Part shown: positions 1 through 9,955 of the stretch, piece after piece | How the letters are laid out: each line of letters opens with the position of its first letter | How positions within the stretch are numbered: the first letter of the stretch is position 1 | Assembly: GCF_026151205.1 (NCBI RefSeq) | Contig: NC_087083.1 | Coordinates: 14,012,944 to 14,072,943, forward strand | Source of the DNA: Bolinopsis microptera | Taxonomy: Eukaryota; Ctenophora; Tentaculata; Lobata; Bolinopsidae | DNA length: 60,000 bases | Direction of reading: 5' to 3' | Program-made: the position numbers and the translations under genes | The notes under the pieces: generated by a model | What the model saw: the letters and a program-made list of their open reading frames with translations, nothing else | Databases searched by the model: none | What the model was told of the DNA's origin: nothing

Positions 1-69
1 GGGTTCTGTCAAAAGCAGACACGTTAACTTTGCAATAGGGGGAGATACAAATCTTACCTAACTTTGTTG

Positions 70-175
70 ACCTGTTTTATAACTGCAGACCCCCTGTTTT
101 ATAACTGACCCCCTGTTTTATAACTGGCCCCCTGTTTTATAACTGACCCCCTGTTTTATAACTGACCCCCTGTTA
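70..175. repeat. 19-bp minisatellite
   Basis: About five copies of a 19-bp unit (core cccctgttttataactga) with small changes between copies. The rest of positions 1-380 shows no coding signal. Confidence 0.9.
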
Positions 176-380
176 AGATCCTGTTGACTGACCACGAGAA
201 CTCTTGATCACGCTATTTGTCTGCCAGGTGCCTGGGGGCGAGAACATTAGCATCTTCCCCATGCTAAACTAACACATTGTTGTCATTGTCTCACTAATTC
301 TAATAACAATTAACAGTTATAATTCTGAACCAACTTGACAGTTGATCTAGTCTCATGTGTTTTGTGTGTGGTTTGAGCAG

Positions 381-546
381 GAAGATCCGTCTCAGGACAC
401 TGTCTTGAACAAGTTGCTGACAAATTTCACTCCGTTTGGTTCTTTCTGCACGTGTGAGGACGACACGCGCGTGTTGAAGTCCCGGCCATGGCAATATCCT
501 GAGCTCACGCTGGATATTTTAAATCCCGGGTCGATAATTCGACAAA
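381..546 (+). CDS. possible internal coding exon, protein not recognised
   Basis: A 166-base open stretch is bounded by a good acceptor (ttgagcag at 373-380) and a strong donor (gtaaga at 547). In the open frame it gives about 55 residues starting EDPSQDTVLNKLL, followed by NFTPFGSFCTCEDD and a PWQYPEL stretch. The composition looks like real protein and not repeat. I found no partner exon: upstream sequence is cut off by the window, and downstream DNA to 5 kb offers no convincing match. It could be an internal exon of a gene lying mostly to the left, or chance. Family unknown. Confidence 0.3.
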
Positions 547-1566
547 GTAAGAAAAATACCGATTTAAGATTCTTATCGAGTTAGCATTTGTCCTTAGCAT
601 TTGGTAATAGAAGGAGCATGACCCGAAGTTTTAGTACACTGGGGCCTTATCAGCGGTGGTGTACTGGTAGTCCGTAAACCATGAGGTCAGCCACAAATAA
701 CTGCGGCAAATTCTCCGAATTTATTGGTTCCTCAAGGTCAAAACACTTAATGTAATTTGGTAAATGCTTGTTGATGCTCCCCTGATCTTATCAGAACAAA
801 CAAACCATGCGTTTCCGATGAAGTACCGAGTCGAGAAGTTGCAAGGTGACCGTACTATCAGTGTTATTAATAACACAAAATATGTACGACCTACTGGGAG
901 TCAGCAGTACAGAAGTGTTAATGGAAATGCATTATCTGAACGGATCGGCGCAAAGCCGTACCACTTATAATTAAAATGACAATTCAACCACCAGCAACCC
1001 TTCAGCATCTGTCAGTCTAGCCCGATTGTGCAGCGCAGTTTCATCAACTTTATCTCATTCTCGCGATTGAAAATTGCAATTACTGAATTATGCACAATTA
1101 TATCAATTTTGGGAGTATGGGAAATACCGATTTAACAATCACCCGAGTGAATTGACATGTTGTCTGGACTCCAATCCGGCAAGATCGCCCGGTGACTTGT
1201 GAAGCTAGCAAATCTTTTAATCTCTATTATGTATGAATACGTTGTAGATTAATTGCTGATTAATGTAATGAGCTATACCACAAAGAATAAACTACTTAAC
1301 AAATAATTGTTTTTGATTTCAGTTTCCTCTCATCGCAACTTTACTGAAAGTGGAACAATCAGCTTTAATGGTACTCCGTACTAGCTAATTAATAATAAGA
1401 TCGCAATACTATGAAGATAGAAACAGTTTTAGTCCGTAAATAAATAGTACAATTAGGTACCTACTACTTATTGCAAGTACTACTTACTACTTATAATACG
1501 ATTCGCTTATAATTATCCTTTGAAATTTTGATTGACCTCCATTGCATTTCTTATAATAGGTTACTT

Positions 1567-1595
1567 CCCCCTCCCCCCCCCCCCCCCCCCCCCCC
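1567..1595. repeat. poly-C tract
   Basis: About 28 cytosines broken by a single T near the start. Length is likely uncertain in assembly. Confidence 0.9.
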
Positions 1596-1797
1596 GCTAC
1601 ATCAACAAGTGGTTTTTTGGCCGATCAACTTTCATCCTCAAATCCAAATTTTTATTTTCTTGTTGTACCCAATTTCATTGCCAATTGCGGCATCAGCTGT
1701 AATTGAAGTTTCCCGGCGCGAGTAGTAACTTCCCTCACCCAGCACTCAACTCTACCGGCCCACACATTTGGACTCTTTCCAACTCTCCTCTTCCCCC

Positions 1798-1895
1798 ATT
1801 GGCTACCAACTGTAGATCCTCTGCTGTGATTGGCTACCAACTGTAGATCCTCTGCTGTGATTGGTTAGCGACCCCAGGTTCTCTGCTGTGATTGG
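1798..1895. repeat. 31-bp repeat carrying four inverted CCAAT boxes
   Basis: ATTGG (CCAAT on the other strand) occurs at 1798, 1829, 1860 and 1891, exactly 31 bases apart. Between them lie near copies of ctaccaactgtagatcctc and ctctgctgtg; the third unit is diverged. CCAAT is the classical NF-Y site. No gene start is evident next to it, so a promoter role is only a possibility. Confidence 0.75.
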
Positions 1896-2358
1896 CTGTC
1901 AGCCTGAAGTCACCTGTCAGCTCGTCTAGTAATGTTTGCACTACATCTCATGCTGTTGTCCCAGTTCGTTTCCTGTCTACAGCTTGCGGGGGGCACGCGT
2001 CGAGTAACAGAGCGGGGGCGGGTTACCATGGTAACGTGGTGTTTTTAATGCTGGCACGTGCCAATGTGTCACATTCATTGTGACAGGTCCCTAGTTTGAG
2101 TGACTGGTTTGCAGATTATTGATACTTTATTTATTTCGTGGGCTAGGTTAATAAAACACCCCCTTATATACTATTACAGTATTACTAGACAAACAATGGT
2201 TACATGTATGACACTGAAGCACTGACAGTGACAGTAGCACAACATCTCTTCAGACAATGATATTGATGGTTATCCTCAAAACCAGGCAATTCTCACACTA
2301 AAATTAAGGGGAAATGGCCCTACCTCTAACTTTAGAGTCAGCAGACAGATTCAGGCAC

Positions 2359-2520
2359 AATTTACCACTAAAAGTGTCAAGATTGCGTCATCGGGCGGTT
2401 ATTTGCGGTGAAATCCTCCAACTACACTCTAACAGTACCTCAATTTACCACTAAAAGTGTTAAGATTGCGTCATCGGGCGGTTATTTGCGGTGAAATCCG
2501 CCAACTACACTCTAACAATA
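2359..2520. repeat. two copies of an 83-bp direct repeat
   Basis: Two nearly identical units start at 2359 and 2442. Each contains tgcgtcatcgggcggttatt and ends near ccaactacactctaaca. Only a few bases differ. No coding potential seen. Confidence 0.85.
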
Positions 2521-3092
2521 AAGTGGAATTAACACATATACAGTAAATTGTCCTGTTTCAAATCTCAAGTCACCCCTGCACGGTTGAGATGCCATCGCGG
2601 CGCGAGCTTGACACTAAATATACAATTCCTTAACAACCGGTGACTGGTACAGGTTCAGAAGGCGAAGATACTGCCCCATTAGCGATATTAACCGGTTAAA
2701 CAATGAGTTATCACCTATAGAATCACGTGACCATCTATTGAGTTATCACCTATTTGGAGACCTGAGTTAATCTTTTCAGCATCTACTAAAAGTGTGCTCA
2801 AAAGGTCGAAGTACACCTCTCGTTATAGCTGATTTAGGGAAAGTCTTTTTGAAAGCTTCGACTGTTTACTGTATACTTATAGTTCTAGTGACTGGGAGAG
2901 AAGTTTTAAAGTTTGAACAATTAACAACTAGTTGAATCTCACCAAAGTAACCTTTACCAAAGTAACCGTTACCAAGGCTGAACTTGTAGACGTCACCAAA
3001 GTAACCGTTTCCAAAGTAACCGTTACAAAGATTATACTTATAGTCACAAATGTAGCATTTATAAGTTTAACTTAGTAATAATCACTCTAAGT

Positions 3093-3214
3093 CTAACCAG
3101 GGTAACCAGGGTAACCAGGGTAACCAGGGTAACCAGGGTAACCAGGGTAACCAGGGTAACCAGGGTAACCAGGGTAACCAGGGTAACCAGGGTAACCAGG
3201 GTAACCAGGGTAAC
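3093..3214. repeat. 9-bp array (GGTAACCAG)n
   Basis: About 13 perfect head-to-tail copies of a 9-base unit. Confidence 0.95.
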
Positions 3215-5100
3215 AGCTATAATAAAGTACCTGGGTTTTAATCCACCATAGAGTTTTTATTTATGGAAACTGTCTATTATCATGGAACTGTAAATTTAAG
3301 TAGAATATAATGAAATAACGCATTACCGAAATAAACACTTCAGCATATTCTCATCTTCTTATTACCAAACATATGATATCGTAATAACGATAAAAATTAA
3401 AACGTGTGGCCCATTTTTAGTTACCATGATACCTTTTCTGCCGTTATAACGTCATGATTAAACGCCCAACATGCAGCAATGACCTGCTTTACGTTGATCT
3501 AATGTTTGACGACAATGATTAATATTTAATAACCAATTTTAAATAAGCATTGAGATTACAATAATGACTTAATGAAGGGAGGTTATTTGTTTAGACAAAT
3601 TGTGGGATATAAGAGAAGGCCGGCCCAATTCGAGGACTTAATGGTGTCTGCAGACACAGCTAGAGCCCTTTTCCTGATTATCGATTGGCGTAAATTGGCA
3701 CAAATTTGCAGCTATAATCGAGGAAAAATTGGGAAATTGACCCACTTTTAATTCGATTTGCCTGATAAAATATATTGAGGATAAATATTACGAATCTAAA
3801 GTATTGTCCTTAATCTCCGAAGATTATCTTGACGAGGAGCGGGCCGCTCGGTAATGGTATTGTTCATTGTTTACCGTGCGTATTATCAAATACTACCCCC
3901 ACGGTGCCCCGTTCTATTTTGGAGTGTTACAGTTCTTAGTAGCGGGGGAGGGTGTGATTGGTTGGTATTGTACCACGTGGGCTGGGGAGAGGGTCGGGGT
4001 TGGGTGGTGTGGTTGGTTTGAGTGCGGCAATACTAAAATCAGTACTAATCGAATCATTTCTTATCTAGACAAATTTCAAATAATTCAGACAAAACTCGGC
4101 AATTTGTCTAATATTTAAATTTCATTTGGGTTATTTGTTGCTGATAAAGCATTCAAACAGGTCAATTTTGCTCGATTTGTGTGGGTGCAACACATGAAAA
4201 GCCACGACACTGGATTCACAATTTCATTACAGTGACCTCCTAGGAAGGGGCAATGCAGAACTGCACGTCATCGCGATCAGGAGACATCGTGCCGACATAG
4301 GCCCACGTGCAGCGTCAGTATAATCACGTGACCAGGTTTGGTCCCATGAGCCGAGTGGAGAGGGGTGGTACTGATCTTAATTTGGCAGGAAAACATCAAC
4401 CCACTATCAATTATTGATCCTTCAATAATATGTTATCAACCGATTGGTGATTAAAATTACTCAAGTCGCAATAATTTATAAAGACTTATGTTCAATTGCC
4501 TGCTAATTAATTATCACAGGTAATTAATTATCAGCAGCGAAAAGTCGAATGTCATGGCACAAATGGTTTCACGGGCTGTTAGAGTAGCTCCTTAGTCTGA
4601 TGTCTAAACTTCTTCTTCCGGCCCTTCCACCATTGTCAATTATCATAAGCAATAGAATTCTGATTTATAATTGGTTTCCTATTGTTCACAAACACACCTT
4701 CTGTATTTCACATTGCACATGGACTCAGAATTTCAAGGCCACGTTGGACAAATGTGACATCTGGCATCTTCTCAGTATATTATAAAATTCTACTTCTTAG
4801 CTGGACGAAATCTGTTTTGTATTTTGAAGTTGAAATTGGACAAATAAAGTTTATCGGGCAATATAGCTAATGATATGTTAATGATATGCTAATGATATGG
4901 AGTAGGATATGTAAATTGAAAATATATCTTTTAATTTTATTCCATAGGCATAATGATCTATTCTTGATCTTGTAATATGTAACACTAACAGTAATACGAT
5001 TTTTATAATAAATTGAATTTTAATCTAGGAGCAAATAAATAAAGAGGCCAATTCACTTTTGAATTTACACGCACAGTGCACAGTAATGAGTAAGGATACA

Positions 5101-5844
5101 AGGATACAACAAGGATACAAAAGTGATAATTACTTTATTGAGTACACAATAGTTGTAATAATTCTGAAATAATTTATGCTATAGCATTATGCACTTGCCA
5201 GTATTTGAGTGGGAGTCTGGGCTCTTATAATAGGATGTATATTGTTCGTTCACAGAGAGAATTGAATGGATTGCTCTTGCAGTGGCAGTGAGTATGGTAG
5301 GATTTAGAGTTTTGTTGGAGAGCAAACCGGCTAAGAGTAAGTCAGTAATGTTTTGGGGATGGAAATTGAATTTTTCCTTAACTGAGGAGTAGAGCAAACA
5401 GTCAATCAATACGTGACTTTCGTCCTCAATAGGCTTGAGCCATTTGCAGAAAAAGCAGTAGGTGCACCAACGTTCTTCTCTTGGTACAAGGGGGGTTTCG
5501 TATCTGCCCCTTTCGATGTAGAGGTTGTGGCAGCTGATACGAAATCTTGTCAGACTTTTTCGAACATCAGGTATTTTGATAATTCGTAGATATGCCTTTG
5601 GTTCGAAATCATGTTTAATTAAGTTATAGAATTCTAGTTTTGGCGAGGCGGCCTTGGCAGCTTTCCAGGTATTCACGAATGCTTCCCTCGTGTTATGACT
5701 GATTTGGGTGGATCGAGAGCTTAGACTTTGAGGAAGATGAGGGGGTGAAGTTGTATTTGGTGAGAAGCTTTGAGATGTTGGTATACCAAGGAAGTCCCAA
5801 CATGATTTGTTCTTGAAATGCAGCACAGAGTAGTTCGTCTTCAT
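5101..5844 (-). pseudogene. 5'-truncated LINE fragment: C-terminal end of a non-LTR ORF2
   Basis: A 221-residue minus-strand frame ends at 5179. It contains TRFRISCHNLYIERGRYE, then an RWCTYC pair, EDESHVLIDC and LYSSVKEKF. This is the cysteine/histidine knuckle found after the reverse transcriptase domain of many non-LTR elements (R-x-x-C-x-x-C, then E-D-E-x-H-x-x-x-x-C). The catalytic domain is absent, so only the 3' end was inserted. Downstream on the minus strand (5090-5125 on +) lie repeated aaggatac units, probably the element's 3' tail. The family is unclear (a CR1, L2 or related clade). Confidence 0.75.
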
Positions 5845-7130
5845 GCAGTGTTTATGTTTTTAAGGCGACTATAGTAATCTATTGCAAGTTTGCAGGCTTC
5901 AAAGAATAGGGGGTGGCGCCTGCTTTCGCCCCAGCAACCTATATTTGATGCTTTTGAGTAATGAAAATAAGTATGATTCGGTTCGGTTTTGATGAATTAC
6001 GCTTTTTTACTTAAAGCTATGGCAATTGGCAGTTCCAGAAAAAATGAAAGATATTGTACTAACGAGTAACGTCTGCGTTTAGATTGATCAAAGATCTTAT
6101 TTGTGGGTTTGGACATTGGAGGAATGTTAAAAATCCTAACCCTCTGATCTGATCGCAGCCGCGCGGTATAGTAGCCCTAACCACTTATATTGTATATATA
6201 GTTTAAGATAATGGTTGTAGCGCGATGCACTACTGGGTCGCGCGCGCATCAAATAATGCTTCTCGCAACCAGATCGGCGAGATGCGAAGGATTGACATCG
6301 TCAATCAAAGATAATGGGTGACACTCGTCTTGTAGTAGAGGCTCTTACGGGCAAATAATGCACTTGTCTGCTGGAGCCCCTAGGCTCCTTGGATGATTGT
6401 TTTATGGACTAGTAATTAGTGCCGCATCGATAGCCGATCTCAGATGCCACTATGAAGGCTGTATGGCCATGTGCTGACGGTTATTTGCTTTTTCCCGCGC
6501 ACCTCGCTAAATCACAAAATAAACGCTCGAATTTGATTTCAAAATATACACACAACTTCTTGATACCTACTTGATAATATTACGTAGCCAGATTTACCTC
6601 TGTTGCCTATCTTTTGGTGTTATGACCATTCAAAGTTTCAGATTATCACGTGACACATTATGTTGGTACTGGTAGGTTATAAAACTACAAATACTGCGTA
6701 CGACGCGACGCGCTTGTTTCGGCGGTCGCGCGCTACTAGACTGCACGCGAGAGGGCTCTGGTTAGAGAAACTGCAAACCACTTAGCAAATTTGCTAAAAC
6801 CATTACACATTACAATACCCATGACGAAAGATTTGACCTACTTCCTTCATACGTATGAGTATGACCATTGCTCTATCCAGAGCCCTTGTGCTTGTGAAAC
6901 AAGCGCGCCCGCATTGGCGCGAAAGCACATGGTTAGGTGAAGTATGACCATGTCACGTGATCCGAGATAGACATAACAGTTTTTCGCCGATAAACTGGCA
7001 TGGTTACCTAGCTTGCTAATTTATTGCTTTTCCCTCTTATCTGCTCAAGTCCAATGCGAGAAACTAAAAGCTCGAAAAGAGCCCCGCGCATTGTATTGGG
7101 GCTGGCGTGCCAGGTAAATATAATAAGGGG

Positions 7131-7210
7131 TTACCTGGGGACCTCAGGCTATCATGTTCATAAACAGAATAGAGATTAGGCGGAATGACAGGCTGAGCGC
7201 GGCCCAGTAA
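7131..7210 (+). mobile_element. 80-bp TTAC-ended mini element, copy 1
   Basis: Starts ttacctggggacctcaggct and ends gcgcggcccagtaa, so the ends are short imperfect inverted repeats. Similar copies lie at 8997-9094, 18622-18699 (inverted) and 42578-42654. No coding capacity; it looks like a very short MITE. The target site duplication is not clear. Confidence 0.7.
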
Positions 7211-8345
7211 AATAAGGGGTCGTTCATATAGTATGTTGCTACACGTTGTATACCTCTCGTGCACGCCGGCCGGCCGGCGCGCGCTCAAAGGGGTTACAGC
7301 GTGTGTCAAATAGTACCATGTAATCACTTTTTGGACAATTACTGTTAACAATTACACATTAACCGTACCCCCTCTCCGTAATCAGTTTTACACATACTTA
7401 TACGCTATAATGTGTTAAAATTACATTTACACTCAACAGTAAGTTACACTAGCGTAATCATTTGGAAACCCCCTCGGCCCGGCTGATTACGTAATATGTG
7501 AACGCGACCTGTCGACCCTTAATAACTGGTCAAGTTAACATTTTATTTTAACTCTTTCATCAATATCCTCATCATGTATGTAGGGCCGGACGTATGACGT
7601 AGGTTACTGGTTGTATCACGTTGCGGCGCGACCCCCACGGTCGTTTCACTATGACGATACATGAGGAGAGCCGCGCACTCGTGCGCGGCGGGTCATACAA
7701 CGTATAACAAAATTACTGGTAGGCGCTCAGCCTGTCATTCCGCCGAATCTATTCATATGTTTGTAGCGCGATGCGTTACTGTGCCGCGCCGCGCACTCAA
7801 TAAGGCTTCTCACAGCTAGATCGGCGAGATGCGCTACTGTGCCGCGCCGAGCTGCCATGAATTGACATCGTCAATTAATTCATATGTTTATGAACACAAT
7901 AGCATGGGTTCCCAGGTATAATACGTTGTGTGTTTCTTTTTGTGTTTCGTGTCCGAAAGCATTATAATAAATTTCTTAATTGAATTACAGAGAGAGAGAG
8001 ATCAGAAAACTACAAAGAAAAAAAAACATTTTTGTTTAATTATTAATTTAATCACAGTTGTCTAAAATAAATTAATCAAATTAATGCATAATTGATAATG
8101 GATTTCAAAAACTACTGAAAAATTTAGTTTTAATTATATTCGATTTATTGCATACTGAAGGTAAATTGGTTAATTGAATCCCAAATTAAATGACACGCAA
8201 ATTAATTAAATTTTACTTTAAATAAATCCACAAATGGAAAAATAATTGAACGGTCGAATTATGACATGAAATTGGTAATTTTTTTCATTACATTACCTTG
8301 ATTGACGATGTCAATCCTTCGCATCTCGCAACTGTGGTTGTAGGT

Positions 8346-8930
8346 AGTGCGCCATCGACAATAAGACGCGCGCGCTGACCATTGAATGGTTTTTTAGCTC
8401 TTATTTCGGCCAGCACATTATTTAGGAAACAATCGAAAAGTTATAATATTTCCCATATAACAATTTTGTTGAAATTTGGTCAGCTTACGTAAACATTTAT
8501 GTTCTACTGAACCTAATTTAGTTTGAGCAATTTCGATGCTCAGAATTTGAGTTATCAACGAATTTATACCTATTTTGTCATTTTTAGACCTCTTAATCAA
8601 GGCTAATCTCTCCCAACTAAATTAGGTTCGGTAGATAAGTATGATTGGAAGGTTCTGACAAATTTTCAGCATGATTCATGTTCAGGAACCGAAAATATGA
8701 CAGAATAATACGACAAAAATCAACGAATTTCGTCAAATTACGCGACTTTTACACCTAATTTTGCTCCAAAAGCCGCGCACCATCAAATATGGCACCTAGA
8801 CGAAACTCACTGATCATTCCAAAAAGGTATAATAAATTTGGTACTGTGAAAATTCTCACAGTCTCTAGAAAACGATGGTAAAAAAATTTTGAAAATCCGA
8901 GCAAGTTTATTTTTATCGTGCACCGCCTAG
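8346..8930 (+). mobile_element. long dispersed repeat, copy 1 (inverted partner at 36926-37502)
   Basis: This roughly 0.58 kb block matches 36926-37502 in the opposite orientation over nearly its whole length. Shared landmarks are gtgcgccatcgac, ttcggccagcacat, tcagcttacgtaaac and the end atttttatcgtgcac. A third, internally deleted relative lies at about 38401-38630. Small ORFs occur in both copies but show no known domain. Probably a nonautonomous DNA element or part of one. Confidence 0.75.
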
Positions 8931-8996
8931 TGGTTGCGAGAAGCATTATTTGATGCGCGCGCGACCCAGTAGTGCATCGCGCTACAATACATTACC

Positions 8997-9094
8997 TTAC
9001 CTGGGGGCCGATCAGGCTATCATGTTCAAAAACATTTAACATATATAGAATAGAGATTAGGCGGAATGATCACATGCTGAGCGCGGCACAGTAA
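8997..9094 (+). mobile_element. TTAC-ended mini element, copy 2
   Basis: Same ends and core (atcaggctatcatgttc, agattaggcggaatga, gctgagcgcggc) as copy 1, with small insertions. Confidence 0.65.
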
Positions 9095-9213
9095 TACATT
9101 ACCTGGCACATTGCATGCACTTCGGCGGTCGCGCGATACTGCAAGCGAGATGGCTCTGGTTAGAGCAACGTTGTATGACCCGCCGCGCATGAGTGCGCGG
9201 CTCCCCATGTATC

Positions 9214-9592
9214 CCCAGGAACCCTGACCGGATGGGGCTTAACTTTGAAAGTAAAAGAGTTGGAGACTTCCGGTTTTTTGTAACATGTTACTTTTTTAAA
9301 AGTAACGTTACCTCTCCAGGAGGAAAATTCAAGACAACGTAATCAGTAATTGTTGAGTTATCTCAAAATCTCCAGAAAAGTCCCCTTTCGGGCCGATCAA
9401 AAATTTGCAACTTTAACTTTGCGGATTCCTGTACTCTGGTTGGCTGAATTGTGTCACGTGGTAGCTGCTTGAATGTTGAACATTGGACTGCGCCACGCGT
9501 GCAAATCATGCTTGTTGTCGCGCGCGAGGTCGAGCCGTTTGTTTAAATTAAACCAACTCTAGTACCACCACCAGCCGGTAACTTTTCCTGGG
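9214..9592 (+). mobile_element. 380-bp MITE, copy A
   Basis: Begins cccaggaaccctgaccgg and ends ccggtaacttttcctggg, giving terminal inverted repeats CCCAGGAA with further partial pairing inside (ACCGG). It matches 17585-17949 in the same orientation at high identity, differing by small indels. No ORF of note. A target site duplication is not obvious, so the superfamily is unassigned. Confidence 0.8.
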
Positions 9593-9955
9593 TACGAAGT
9601 AACCAATTAGGGCTACTAAATGCCGAACACAAGGATATTTCGTATTCGGATCATATGCCTGCAGGCTGTCTGTCGCTTAAGACCATGGTCGCTCTTAACT
9701 GAGCGATAAGTGACGTTTTAATACTTTCGGCGCTGCTATATAACAAATAATTTGAGGTATGTGTAATGTTAAACGATAATGTCAAACGATAACTGATACT
9801 GTTAAACGATAACTGACACAGCACAGACCCGAGAAGTCCTGCTTCTCCTTCCACTCTACACAAATCTATAAAGGGAGTCAGACCCAAAAGTCTGAACATT
9901 TCCGGTTGGTGATTAAGTTTTTTAGAAGATACAAACTCCTTTTTTCCTTTTGTGA

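Larger units (their letters stand above)
547..5100. other. noncoding stretch with tandem repeats
   Basis: No gene is supported here. Short ORFs exist but lack splice context, recognisable domains or codon signal. Contents listed separately: a poly-C run, four phased ATTGG boxes, an 83-bp direct repeat and a 9-bp array. Around 2940-3030 there is also a loose series of accaaagtaaccgtt units, which may be an older relative of the adjacent 9-bp array. Positions 3215-5100 show only AT-rich unique-looking sequence. Confidence 0.6.
5845..9213. other. gene-free region built of nested short DNA elements
   Basis: No coding gene found. The stretch is a patchwork of short repeats also seen elsewhere in the window. 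One is a GC-rich motif with gcgcgacccagtagtgcatc (around 6215-6250 inverted, and 8955-8985; again at 38365-38395). Another is the palindrome aattgacatcgtcaatt (around 6291 and 7860). A longer, interrupted relative of the 80-bp TTAC element spans about 7724-7916. The repeated gcgcgc blocks suggest several MITE families inserted into one another. Confidence 0.6.

Noticed and set aside
764-970. 68-residue ORF downstream of the orphan exon
   Set aside because: Considered as a partner exon, but splice sites and phase gave no convincing join.
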